Below, piece by piece: positions 25,431 through 33,630 of a stretch of DNA of 64,000 bases. Source of the DNA: an uncultured Mordavella sp. (GTDB lineage Bacteria; Bacillota; Clostridia; Lachnospirales; Lachnospiraceae); NCBI GenBank assembly GCA_902406105.1, contig CABPCP010000005.1:9013-73012 (forward strand). The letters are read 5' to 3'. The first letter of the stretch is position 1. Each line of letters opens with the position of its first letter. Under the pieces are notes generated by a model. It saw only the letters and a list, made by a program, of their open reading frames with translations. It was not told where the DNA came from and searched no databases. The translations under genes and the position numbers were made by a program.

Positions 25431-25488
25431 GGGACAGGGCATTTTTAATTAGGGCCGGGGGATTTTTAAAAATCCCCCGGCCCTAATT
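25431..25488. repeat. Dispersed palindromic element, copy 7
   Basis: Tail GGGACAGGGCATTTTT then a perfect 42-bp palindrome (25447-25488). It lies between the carboxypeptidase stop (3 nt away) and the ileS promoter, in inverted orientation to copy 6. Confidence 0.9.
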
Positions 25489-25490
25489 GA

Positions 25491-26900
25491 TCATTTCCGG
25501 TGTTTCATATGTCTTCTATATTTTTTTCGTCTCTTCATCCGCAGGATCAGCCAAATGAATACCACGATCAGCACAGCCAGCAGGACACAGGCCCCGCACA
25601 AGACGATTGTCTCAACGGTTCCTCTTCCATTCTCTCCCTGCGCTGCATTTGTGCCCAGTTTCTCAATCTTTGCGGTATGTTCCTGGATGTAGGAATCGCT
25701 TAATTTCGCGCGGGCTGTTCCTACCGGGTTTCCCTCATAGGTATAATTCAATGTTGCCTGTCCGTTATTTTTATCATCCGGTACGATCTCCATATCCAAG
25801 TCGGAAAATTCCACCCCTTTTGGCAGCATCACATATCCTGTGCCTTCTTCATCCAGAATCTCTCCTATGTCTTCCGATGTTTCGTTTCCCGCGACGGGTG
25901 TCTTGGTAAAATTCTGAAACGCGTAATCAAACAGGTTCCTGGTATCTGTATAGTGGTGTCCGCTCTGGGACCGCAGTACCACGCATACTAGCTGCGTCTC
26001 TCCGTTATCCGCCATTGTGATCAGCGTATTCAGCGCATCGGAAGTATATCCTGTTTTTCCGCCTACAGCGTATTGGTAATAATTGCTGTTGTTCGGATTC
26101 AGCATTTTATGCTTTTGCTGGAAAATGTGTTCTTCGCAGGTAGCTGAGGCCGGAATCTCATATTGGTGAGTCTGTACGATCTGAAAAAATTCTGGATACT
26201 TAAATAATTCACTTCCGATCAGAGCCATATCTCTGGCGCAGGTATAATGATTTGGATCATGCAGCCCATTTGTATTCGCAAAATGAGAATTATTACCGCC
26301 TAACAGCTTGCATTGAGCGTTCATTTGCTCAAGAAACCAGTTATAATCGTGACCCGTATTCTTCCCCACATTTTCTCCAACCGCATAGGCAGCCTCATTG
26401 GCAGAGGCCAGAAGCGTAGCATGCAGCGCCTGCTCCAGTGTGATCTGATCTCCTTCTTTCAGGCCAACGGAGGAATCTCCCGGCTGCAGGAAAGAAACAC
26501 AATCATGAGAAAAGACCACGGGGTCTTCCATATTTCCATTCTCTAACGCTACCAGAGCAGTCAATACTTTCGTGATGCTGGCTGGATATTCATGATCATC
26601 AATATTTTTCCCATAGAGGATAGAACCTGTTCCAGCTTCCATAACGATGGCCGCATCTCCGTAAGTTCCCGGTCCTTGGGGCCAGCCCTCCAGTTCATTT
26701 GTCTGGACTGGCATCTCATAGATTTCTTTTAACAGCGCTGCCTGTTTCTCCTCATCGGTCAGTTCTTCCTCCGAAGCTTCTTCTTCCTGGTTCTGTATTC
26801 CAGTTGCGTATACGTCTGCCTCTGTACCTGCGAGCAAAACAATGAATAACAGCATAATTGGGAAAATTCTCTTTCCCCTTTTTATCCATTGGTTTTTCAT
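25491..26900 (-). CDS. D-alanyl-D-alanine carboxypeptidase (DacF/PBP5-like)
   Basis: 469 residues. Signal peptide (about 1-32), then a serine-type D-Ala-D-Ala carboxypeptidase domain with SITK (Ser108/Lys111), SAN (166-168) and KTG (282-284). A C-terminal beta domain (about 350-420) is followed by a transmembrane helix (about 432-456) and a very basic tail. The true membrane helix at the C-terminus differs from the amphipathic anchor of classical PBP5. It trims pentapeptide stems in the cell wall and may act in vegetative or spore cortex wall modification. The acidic segment at 38-56 (EEEASEEELTDEE) is an extra linker. Confidence 0.92.
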   Translation of the reverse strand: MKNQWIKRGKRIFPIMLLFIVLLAGTEADVYATGIQNQEEEASEEELTDEEKQAALLKEIYEMPVQTNELEGWPQGPGTYGDAAIVMEAGTGSILYGKNIDDHEYPASITKVLTALVALENGNMEDPVVFSHDCVSFLQPGDSSVGLKEGDQITLEQALHATLLASANEAAYAVGENVGKNTGHDYNWFLEQMNAQCKLLGGNNSHFANTNGLHDPNHYTCARDMALIGSELFKYPEFFQIVQTHQYEIPASATCEEHIFQQKHKMLNPNNSNYYQYAVGGKTGYTSDALNTLITMADNGETQLVCVVLRSQSGHHYTDTRNLFDYAFQNFTKTPVAGNETSEDIGEILDEEGTGYVMLPKGVEFSDLDMEIVPDDKNNGQATLNYTYEGNPVGTARAKLSDSYIQEHTAKIEKLGTNAAQGENGRGTVETIVLCGACVLLAVLIVVFIWLILRMKRRKKYRRHMKHRK

Positions 26901-27001
26901 TTCCTTTGGCTCCTGTTCGTCTGAAGCGTCGCTGCCTCATCTACATTAGATTTTACCATATTTGTCATTTTATTACCAGAAAACAAATTTTTTCAATTAT
27001 C

Positions 27002-27044
27002 AAAAAAAGAGTGAAAATGATATTTCCAATCATTTTCACTCTTT
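27002..27044 (-). terminator. Terminator of the tRNA-Arg transcript
   Basis: A perfect 16-bp inverted repeat (27006-27021 with 27029-27044), followed on the minus strand by a T run (27002-27008). It starts five nt after the tRNA. Confidence 0.9.
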
Positions 27045-27048
27045 CCAG

Positions 27049-27120
27049 CGTTCCCTGCGAGAATCGAACTCACAACTAGCGCTTAGGAGGCGCTTGTTAT
27101 ATCCATTTAACTAAGGGAAC
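27049..27120 (-). tRNA. tRNA-Arg (anticodon CCT)
   Basis: A 72-nt cloverleaf: acceptor stem GTTCCCT/AGGGAAC, anticodon stem AGCGC/GCGCT around loop CTCCTAA (anticodon CCT, reading AGG), and T arm with GTTCGATTC. CCA is not encoded. It has its own promoter and terminator. Confidence 0.95.
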
Positions 27121-27136
27121 TTTTTCATGCCCAACA

Positions 27137-27166
27137 ATTATACTGCATTTCCATAGAACTTGTCAA
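27137..27166 (-). promoter_or_regulatory. tRNA-Arg promoter
   Basis: TTGACA (27161-27166), 18 nt, TATAAT (27137-27142) on the minus strand, 17 nt before the tRNA. Confidence 0.85.
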
Positions 27167-27173
27167 ACACTAC

Positions 27174-28049
27174 TTAAAAATTTATCCTGCCTTGAAGCCA
27201 GATATTTCCTTTGAATCTGCGGCCGGGGGCTGGTTCTCCCATAATCTGGGCGGAAGGCGCGCATACGTCGAAGGTAAGTCCATTTACTTCCATACGCATG
27301 ATCGTGATCTCCTCGCCGGACATCTCATTTTCCACTGCATGAAACTCTTGAATAGTGCCGAGGATAGAATAACTGTCGCACTCTACCCCATAAGGCATAA
27401 TATAGGTGTCCACAATGCTGAAGATATCTTCTGTGACCAGCCTTCTGGAGACTTTCGAGTATGTATCAATATCGTCCAGCGTCAGACTCTCTATCGCTTC
27501 CGGATCCCCGCTTTTGGCAGCGCTTAATAACATCATCCGGTTCTGCACCTCTTCCTGCTGCTGGCGCTGCTGCATCGCGTCTTTTTGCACTGGCAGAAGG
27601 ACGGTGCCCTTTTTGCACAGTCCGGCCAGTGTAACAGATGAATATTTGACAGTTGTTTTGCTCATCTGCCGCTCTTTCATATACTCTGCCATATTCTGCA
27701 GATGGAAGATCAGGCTAATGCCGATCTTGATATCTTCACAGATCCCCACATACGCGTCCCGGTCGATACGTTTTTCCATTGTCACGTCCGCGTAAGATGT
27801 GACTCCCGTTCCAATAAAATAAGGGAAATAATACTGCCTTTTAAAACATTCATCCAAATCTATATCTCCACATGCTGAAATCCCTATTCCTGGAGCATAT
27901 TCTTTTTTATATTCACAAAAATCTATGCCCTCTTCCTGAGAAATCAGTTCATGCTGAGTAAATGATGTTTCTACCTGTGTCAAGATTTCATACAATTGTT
28001 TTTTTGTTTTTACATTGTGAAAGCCGATGGCGTCCAGGTACTGATGCAT
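27174..28049 (-). CDS. DUF3881-family protein
   Basis: 291 residues, beginning MHQYLDAIGFHNVKTKKQLYEIL, the typical start of the Lachnospiraceae DUF3881 family. It is soluble with no signal peptide. A Gln-rich stretch (about 155-166) and an acidic SGDPEAIESLTLDDIDTY region lie in the middle, and the C-terminal PAPGRRFKGNIWLQGRI looks like the end of a beta-barrel. No function is established. It follows serS in the same direction after 43 nt and may be co-transcribed. Its stop is adjacent to the tRNA-Arg -35 region. Confidence 0.75.
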   Translation of the reverse strand: MHQYLDAIGFHNVKTKKQLYEILTQVETSFTQHELISQEEGIDFCEYKKEYAPGIGISACGDIDLDECFKRQYYFPYFIGTGVTSYADVTMEKRIDRDAYVGICEDIKIGISLIFHLQNMAEYMKERQMSKTTVKYSSVTLAGLCKKGTVLLPVQKDAMQQRQQQEEVQNRMMLLSAAKSGDPEAIESLTLDDIDTYSKVSRRLVTEDIFSIVDTYIMPYGVECDSYSILGTIQEFHAVENEMSGEEITIMRMEVNGLTFDVCAPSAQIMGEPAPGRRFKGNIWLQGRINF

Positions 28050-28092
28050 ATTCTTTCCCTCATTTTTATAGAATCAATAGCGTCTTTACTCG

Positions 28093-29379
28093 CTATTTCC
28101 TTCGGATTTCTGTCATATTTCCCATATATGGACGAAGAATTTCTGGTATTCTTACAGAACCGTCTTCCTGAAGATTATTTTCCAGGAAAGCGATCAACAT
28201 TCTCGGCGGCGCTACGACCGTATTGTTTAATGTGTGAGCGAAGTATTTATTTCCGTCCGCTCCCTTTACCCGGATGCCAAGACGTCTTGCCTGAGCATCT
28301 CCTAAATTAGAGCAGCTTCCTACTTCAAAGTACTTCTTCTGTCTAGGAGACCATGCTTCTACATCGCAGGATTTTACTTTCAGATCAGCCAAATCGCCGG
28401 AACAACATTCCAGTGTCCGTACCGGAATATCCAGTGAACGGAATAAATCTACGGTATTCTGCCATAATTTATCATACCAGAACATACTGTCTTCCGGTTT
28501 GCAGACAACGATCATTTCCTGTTTCTCAAACTGATGGATACGGTATACGCCTCTCTCCTCGATTCCGTGCGCTCCTTTTTCTTTGCGGAAACAGGGAGAA
28601 TAGCTGGTCAACGTCTGAGGAAGCTGATCCTCTGTCAGCATGGAATCAATAAATTTACCGATCATAGAATGTTCACTGGTACCAATAAGATACAGGTCTT
28701 CTCCCTCGATCTTATACATCATGGCGTCCATTTCGGCGAAACTCATTACTCCGGTCACTACATTGCTCCGGATCATAAATGGAGGGATGCAGTAGGTAAA
28801 GCCCCGGTCGATCATAAAGTCTCTCGCGTAAGCGATCACTGCGGAATGTAATCTTGCGATATCTCCCATCAGATAATAAAAACCATTTCCCGCAACTTTT
28901 CCCGCGCTTTCCAGATCAATTCCGTTAAAACTTTCCATAATCTCTGTATGATACGGAATTTCAAAATCCGGCACTGCCGGCTCTCCAAATTTTTCAATCT
29001 CTACATTTTCACTATCGTCTTTTCCGATCGGAACAGAAGGATCGATAATATTGGGGATTGTCATCATGATTTTTTTAATCCTGGCTTCTACATCCTTTTC
29101 TTCCGCGGAAAGTGTTTCTACCCTGTCAGCGTTAGCCTGAACTTTCTTTTTCAATTCTTCAGCTTCTTCTTTCTTCCCCTGGGCCATGCAGGCTCCGATC
29201 TCTTTAGAGATCTTATTCCGATCCGCGCGGAGCGCTTCTACTTCCTGCTTAATATCTCTATTCTTTTTATCTAATTCTAATACCTCATCTACCAGCGGAA
29301 GTTTTTCATCCTGAAACTTTTTTTTGATATTTTCCTTAACTACATCTGGATTCATTCTCACAAATTTAATGTCTAACAT
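28093..29379 (-). CDS. serS: Seryl-tRNA synthetase
   Basis: 428 residues. N-terminal two-helix coiled-coil arm (about 28-105; EVEALRADRNKISKEIG) that grips the long variable arm of tRNA-Ser. The class II core has motif 2 (FRKEKGAHGIEERGVYRIHQFEKQE, near 270) and motif 3 (NNTVVAPPRMLIAFLENN, near 390). It belongs to the minus-strand chain parA-parB-DUF4446-serS-DUF3881. No T-box is visible in the 17-nt gap upstream, so regulation differs from ileS. The window also holds a tRNA-Ser at 63865. Confidence 0.98.
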   Translation of the reverse strand: MLDIKFVRMNPDVVKENIKKKFQDEKLPLVDEVLELDKKNRDIKQEVEALRADRNKISKEIGACMAQGKKEEAEELKKKVQANADRVETLSAEEKDVEARIKKIMMTIPNIIDPSVPIGKDDSENVEIEKFGEPAVPDFEIPYHTEIMESFNGIDLESAGKVAGNGFYYLMGDIARLHSAVIAYARDFMIDRGFTYCIPPFMIRSNVVTGVMSFAEMDAMMYKIEGEDLYLIGTSEHSMIGKFIDSMLTEDQLPQTLTSYSPCFRKEKGAHGIEERGVYRIHQFEKQEMIVVCKPEDSMFWYDKLWQNTVDLFRSLDIPVRTLECCSGDLADLKVKSCDVEAWSPRQKKYFEVGSCSNLGDAQARRLGIRVKGADGNKYFAHTLNNTVVAPPRMLIAFLENNLQEDGSVRIPEILRPYMGNMTEIRRK

Positions 29380-29396
29380 TTTTTCTCCTCCTACTC

Positions 29397-29927
29397 TTAT
29401 TTTTCCTTTGGTTCAATGTTATAGGGATCTTGATAAATAGCTTTGTCCAACGCTTCTGCTTCTTCCTCCGCCAATTCTACGTAACTTTCTCCTTTCACGA
29501 TTTCTTTTACGTAGGTATAGCATCCTTCGCGGCTATGCATGGCGTTGATCACCCATCCGTTATTCTTGCCATCCAGCATTGCCAGAGCGAAACTTAGTTT
29601 TCCTCCCATTTCGTTAAAGGCGTCGTATTTGATAATTCCAAGTTTCTGATAATTTCTCTCTATTTTCCGGCTGATCTCACGGATGTCTGACCGGTTCTGC
29701 TTTGTTATTTTTAAGATGGCGTCTACTTCCGCAAATCTTTCCTGCATGCTTTCTTCTAAAGTTTTCCCATCTTTCCCCCGCATAAACGACATATAACTGC
29801 TCTTTAGTCGGTTGTATTTCATTGTAACATTTACATAGAGCAGAAACAATACGATAAATAAAAGCAGCATAAATAAAAAAATAAATGCCGGATCTATTCC
29901 AAGTGAATTCAGTATACTATTTTCCAT
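29397..29927 (-). CDS. DUF4446-family membrane-anchored protein
   Basis: 176 residues: one N-terminal membrane helix (about 13-34), a coiled-coil-prone stretch (about 40-100), then a compact domain with KYDAFNEMGGKLSFALAMLDGKNNGWVI, the DUF4446 signature. The family is commonly encoded directly after parB in Clostridia, which hints at a link with chromosome segregation or the membrane, but no function is known. It lies six nt after parB. Confidence 0.88.
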   Translation of the reverse strand: MENSILNSLGIDPAFIFLFMLLLFIVLFLLYVNVTMKYNRLKSSYMSFMRGKDGKTLEESMQERFAEVDAILKITKQNRSDIREISRKIERNYQKLGIIKYDAFNEMGGKLSFALAMLDGKNNGWVINAMHSREGCYTYVKEIVKGESYVELAEEEAEALDKAIYQDPYNIEPKEK

Positions 29928-29933
29928 ATATCT

Positions 29934-30839
29934 TTAATCTTCCTTTCCAAGGCTTACGATCATATCGAACATACGTTCTAGTTCTTTGTCAGAATAATAT
30001 TCTATTTCTATTTTTCCTTTTCCATTTCCTTTTGCTGATATGCTGACCTTTGTTCCTAGCGCCTCTATCATTCTATTTTCAAGATCTGTATAGACGAATT
30101 CATTCTGAACAACTTTCTTTGCTTTTGGTTTCTTAGGATTTTTAATATCCTTCACTAATTTTTCTGTCTCCCGGACGCTCAGCTTTTCATCAAATACTCT
30201 TCCTGCAAGGTCATACTGCTGTTCATGGTCGTCAATAGCCAATAAGGCTCTTGCATGTCCTGTAGAAATCATATCATCAACGATCATCTGCTGTACTCTT
30301 TCGTCCAGCTTTAAAAGACGCATGGAATTAGTGACAGCTGTCCGGCTCTTCGATACGCGTTCCGCGACTTCATCTTGTTTCAGATGAAATTCCTCTAACA
30401 GCTTTTTAAAGGCCATTGCTTCTTCAATCGGATTCAGGTTTTCTCTTTGAATATTTTCAATCAGGCCAATTTCCACAATTTCCTGTTCGCTGTAATCTTT
30501 AATGATCACGGGAACTTCTTTTATGCCTGCCAACTTTGCCGCACGCCATCTTCTTTCGCCCGCGATGATCTCATAGTAGTCTTTTCTTTTTCTTACAAGA
30601 AGGGGCTGAAGTACGCCAAACTGTTTGATGGAGTCTGCCAGTTCAAGAAGAGCGTCCTCTTCAAATTTTTTTCTTGGCTGTTCTCTATTTGGTTCAACCA
30701 TATTTATATTCATCATCTGTTCACCAGATTTTATTTCTTCCGATCTATTAGATGAATTTGCTGTTTCTGTCTTAATTGGCTTATTATCAGGAATCAGACT
30801 GTCTAATCCTTTTCCCAGTCCTTTCTTTTTGACCGCCAT
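29934..30839 (-). CDS. parB: Chromosome-partitioning protein ParB (Spo0J)
   Basis: 301 residues. N-terminal CTPase/ParB domain with LADSIKQFGVLQPLLVR (about 67-83) and the GERRWRAAKLAG motif (about 94-105). A helix-turn-helix for parS binding follows (QDEVAERVSKSRTAVTNSMRLLKL), then a dimerisation C-terminus. It loads at the parS sites 31695-31815 and slides as a CTP clamp, recruiting condensin and organising the origin. It is 20 nt downstream of parA. Confidence 0.97.
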   Translation of the reverse strand: MAVKKKGLGKGLDSLIPDNKPIKTETANSSNRSEEIKSGEQMMNINMVEPNREQPRKKFEEDALLELADSIKQFGVLQPLLVRKRKDYYEIIAGERRWRAAKLAGIKEVPVIIKDYSEQEIVEIGLIENIQRENLNPIEEAMAFKKLLEEFHLKQDEVAERVSKSRTAVTNSMRLLKLDERVQQMIVDDMISTGHARALLAIDDHEQQYDLAGRVFDEKLSVRETEKLVKDIKNPKKPKAKKVVQNEFVYTDLENRMIEALGTKVSISAKGNGKGKIEIEYYSDKELERMFDMIVSLGKED

Positions 30840-30859
30840 ATGTCATTCCCCCTTCTGCT

Positions 30860-31630
30860 TTATTGATCCGTCTCTCTGTTGATAACTTCCTCGGCTAATC
30901 TCATATAGCTTTCAGAACCTGCCGATTTCGGATCATATTGATTGATCGGAATTCCATAACTCGGCGCTTCAGCGAGACGAATATTTCTGGGTATGATGGT
31001 TTTATAAATATTCTGGTGTAAATTATCTTTTACATTTTCCACTACTTGGAGTGATAAATTTGTTCTCGCATCGTACATTGTAAAAACCACACCCTCAATC
31101 TCTAATTCCGGATTTAGTCTGCTTTTTACAAGATCTACTGTATGAATAAGCTGACTCAATCCTTCCAAAGCATAATATTCACATTGAATAGGAACCAGTA
31201 CGGATGTGGCTGTTGTCATCGCATTGATGGTAAGCATACTTAAAGAAGGCGGACAATCTATAATAATATAGTCGTATTCATCTTTAATTTCTTGAATGAT
31301 ATTCCTTACGATATACTCCTTTTCTTCTACATCAATCAATTCTATTTCCGCAGCGGAAAGATCAATGTTTGCGGGAATAATATCAAGATTTTCCATAATA
31401 TTTTCTTTTAGCACTTCTTTTATTGTGGATTCTCCTATGATCAGATCATAGATTGTATCTTCGATGACATTCTTATCTACGCCAAGACCGCTTGTCATAT
31501 TCCCCTGCGGATCCATATCTACCGCCAGAACTTTTTTCCCTTTTTCAGCAAGGCATGAAGACAGATTAATTGCTGTAGTGGTCTTTCCAACTCCGCCTTT
31601 TTGGTTCGCGATGGCTATGATTCTTCCCAT
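30860..31630 (-). CDS. parA: Chromosome-partitioning ATPase ParA (Soj)
   Basis: 256 residues with the deviant Walker A KGGVGKTT (11-18), the DMDPQGN motif (about 39-45) and Walker B YDYIIIDCPPSLS (about 118-130). It has the short N-terminus of chromosomal Soj-type ParA. It works with ParB in origin segregation and can influence DnaA activity. Upstream is an extended -10 (TGTTATACT; 31661-31669 on the complementary strand) and the parS cluster, so ParB may influence its expression. Confidence 0.97.
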   Translation of the reverse strand: MGRIIAIANQKGGVGKTTTAINLSSCLAEKGKKVLAVDMDPQGNMTSGLGVDKNVIEDTIYDLIIGESTIKEVLKENIMENLDIIPANIDLSAAEIELIDVEEKEYIVRNIIQEIKDEYDYIIIDCPPSLSMLTINAMTTATSVLVPIQCEYYALEGLSQLIHTVDLVKSRLNPELEIEGVVFTMYDARTNLSLQVVENVKDNLHQNIYKTIIPRNIRLAEAPSYGIPINQYDPKSAGSESYMRLAEEVINRETDQ

Positions 31631-31694
31631 ATTATATCACCTTTCTTTAGACTTAAAATTAGTATAACACTTTTTCAATTTCTTATCTACCAAA

Positions 31695-31710
31695 TGTTTC
31701 ACGTGAAACA
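31695..31710. promoter_or_regulatory. parS site 1
   Basis: TGTTTCACGTGAAACA, an exact 16-bp parS palindrome, 65 bp upstream of parA. Confidence 0.97.
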
Positions 31711-31732
31711 TATTTTTTCTGTTTATACCAAA

Positions 31733-31748
31733 TGTTTCACGTGAAACA
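31733..31748. promoter_or_regulatory. parS site 2
   Basis: An exact parS palindrome, 38 bp from site 1. Confidence 0.97.
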
Positions 31749-31799
31749 TTATCTCTTTTATCTATGTTTATCAAAATATCTGTCGAAGAAAATCACAAA

Positions 31800-31815
31800 T
31801 GTTTCACGTGAAACA
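31800..31815. promoter_or_regulatory. parS site 3, abutting the hydrolase promoter
   Basis: An exact parS palindrome ending one base before the -35 hexamer of the hydrolase gene promoter. Confidence 0.97.
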
Positions 31816-31816
31816 T

Positions 31817-31845
31817 TTGATATAGCACTTTCTATGTAGTATAAT
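31817..31845 (+). promoter_or_regulatory. Promoter of the hydrolase-fold gene
   Basis: TTGATA (31817-31822), 17 nt, TATAAT (31840-31845). Confidence 0.75.
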
Positions 31846-31896
31846 AATATCAAGAATTTTAAATACCCTTCGGTTTTAAATTTTCAATATTATTAT
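31841..31896 (+). promoter_or_regulatory. Long A/T hairpin in the hydrolase leader
   Basis: ATAATAATAT (31841-31850) pairs perfectly with 31887-31896. The inner part continues with bulges (GAATTTTAAA against TTTTAAATTTT) to a short CTTC loop. It overlaps the -10 box and lies 20 nt before the ATG, so it could affect the mRNA 5' end. Confidence 0.45.
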
Positions 31897-31916
31897 GATA
31901 AGAAAGGTGTGAAAAC

Positions 31917-32888
31917 ATGAGTTGGAAAAAGAAGCTTGTTGCCGGAACTTCTCTGGCCGTCTTAAGCACTGTAACAATACACCTGATAAATAAATTCATC
32001 TTCCTTTCAGCTACTGTTGATGATCTTCTAAACAATCCTCCAGGCAGCTTTTACGAATGGAAGTTTGGAAGAATTTATTATACAAAAAAAGGTGAGGGAA
32101 CTCCCCTTCTTCTTATCCATGATCTTTCTGTATATAGTTCGGGATATGAATGGAATAAAATTGCAAAAGATTTATCCAAAAACTATACTGTATATACCAT
32201 TGATCTCCCTGGATGCGGACGTTCCGATAAACCAAATATTACTTACACCAATTATCTTTTCGTTCAATTAGTACTTGATTTTATTAAGCACGTAATAGGA
32301 GAGAAGACGAAGATTATTTCCACAGGAGAATCTTGCTCATTTACAGCCGGCGCATGTCAAACGGAACCAGACATTATTGATGAAATGATACTTATTAACC
32401 CTATTGACATAAAACAATTGGGGCGGATTCCTAATAAAAGGAGCAAAATGCTGACATGGATGATCAATACTCCTGTATTCGGAACATTTTTATATAATAT
32501 GTTTGTAAAAGAGAAAAATATAGAGTCTTTATTTAAAGAAAAATATTTCTATCACTCAGAAAACGTGACTTCAGAAATGATAAAGACGTATTACGAATGT
32601 TCACATTCTGGCGGGGCCGTCTGCAAATATCTTTTTTCCAGTCAGATCGGCCGCTATACAACTGTCAATATGAAGCACTGTTTAAATTCGATCAACAACA
32701 GTATCTTCATTATTAGCGGAGAAGAAGATCTGTACCAGGAAACAGCGGAAGAGTACAAGGAAATCCTTCCTTCCATTGAGGTTGCTTCTATAAAAGGAAC
32801 AAAATATCTTCCTCAATTAGAAGAGCCCGATAAATTCTTAGAACAGGTCAATATTTTATTTTCACAGCAAGAAGAAGAGCCATTGTAA
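31917..32888 (+). CDS. Alpha/beta-hydrolase-fold protein next to parS, atypical active site
   Basis: 323 residues with an N-terminal membrane anchor (about 7-31) and an alpha/beta-hydrolase fold: oxyanion region PLLLIHDLS (63-71), DLPGCGRSDKP (96-106), nucleophile elbow TGESCSF with Ser139, and a late acid in GEED (268-271). Where hydrolases have the catalytic His (usually GH before P-x-x-E-x-P), this protein reads KGTKYLPQLEEP (293-304), with no His. It may be a non-catalytic or divergent member. It is divergent from parA and the only gene between parS and rsmG. Its stop lies in a palindrome shared with rsmG. Function unknown. Confidence 0.8.
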   Translation: MSWKKKLVAGTSLAVLSTVTIHLINKFIFLSATVDDLLNNPPGSFYEWKFGRIYYTKKGEGTPLLLIHDLSVYSSGYEWNKIAKDLSKNYTVYTIDLPGCGRSDKPNITYTNYLFVQLVLDFIKHVIGEKTKIISTGESCSFTAGACQTEPDIIDEMILINPIDIKQLGRIPNKRSKMLTWMINTPVFGTFLYNMFVKEKNIESLFKEKYFYHSENVTSEMIKTYYECSHSGGAVCKYLFSSQIGRYTTVNMKHCLNSINNSIFIISGEEDLYQETAEEYKEILPSIEVASIKGTKYLPQLEEPDKFLEQVNILFSQQEEEPL

Positions 32889-32905
32889 ATTACAATGGCT
32901 CTTTT
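32876..32905. terminator. Shared bidirectional terminator containing both stop codons
   Basis: AGAGCCATTGTA (32876-32887) and its complement (32891-32902) flank a 3-nt loop; T/A runs follow on the plus side. The hydrolase stop (32886-32888) and the rsmG stop (32890-32892) are both in it. Confidence 0.8.
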
Positions 32906-33630
32906 CCTGGAAGTCCAGCTTTCCGTGGATACTTCTTTTTCGTCATTTCAATTTTTTTAATCTTTACAAAAGATCTATTGATATCTGTTCCTGGCAATGA
33001 AAATTTTAAAACATCTTCCAGCTTTCCTCCCAAAATGTTTACCGCCTTCTCAGAAGCTTTTAATTCTCCATCAACATCCCCGGACTTATAAGAGATAAAA
33101 AAGCCGCCGCGCTTAATATAGGGAATGCAATATTCGGAAAGAGTAGAAAGGTTAGCGACTGCCCTGGATACACAGAGATCAAATTGTTCGCGATATTCTT
33201 TTCTTCTCGCGTAATCTTCAGCTCTTCCATGGATTGTCTCTATTCCTGACAGATTCAGCCGGTCTATGACTTCATTCAAAAACCGTATCCTCTTATTCAG
33301 AGAGTCCAAAAGCGTGACCTCAAGTTCTGGAAAAAGAATCTTCAGAGGAATTCCAGGGAAACCGGCCCCAGTACCTATATCGATCACTTTTTGCCCATGA
33401 TTTAAATCCATTACATTCACAAGAGAAATACTGTCTACGAAATGCTTTTTTACTACTTCCTGATAATCTACGATCGCTGTCAGGTTCATAACTTGATTCC
33501 ACTCAATAAGGATCTCATAATAATCCAAAAACTGCCGGACCATAGAATCTGTCAGTTTCACAGGAAACACTTCTATACTTTCCTTCAAAAATTTTTTCTG
33601 ATCTTCTGTCACTCTATTTTTCCTTTCCAT
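32890..33630 (-). CDS. rsmG: 16S rRNA (guanine-527-N7)-methyltransferase
   Basis: 246 residues. A helical N-terminus ([16 protein letters not shown], about 43-58) leads into a Rossmann methyltransferase with the SAM motif [15 protein letters not shown] (about 83-97) and the conserved [10 protein letters not shown] (about 158-167). RsmG methylates G527 of 16S rRNA; loss gives low-level streptomycin resistance in bacteria. It overlaps the end of mnmG by 17 nt and is the last gene of mnmE-mnmG-rsmG, a standard cluster near the origin. Confidence 0.96.
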   Translation of the reverse strand: MERKNRVTEDQKKFLKESIEVFPVKLTDSMVRQFLDYYEILIEWNQVMNLTAIVDYQEVVKKHFVDSISLVNVMDLNHGQKVIDIGTGAGFPGIPLKILFPELEVTLLDSLNKRIRFLNEVIDRLNLSGIETIHGRAEDYARRKEYREQFDLCVSRAVANLSTLSEYCIPYIKRGGFFISYKSGDVDGELKASEKAVNILGGKLEDVLKFSLPGTDINRSFVKIKKIEMTKKKYPRKAGLPGKEPL

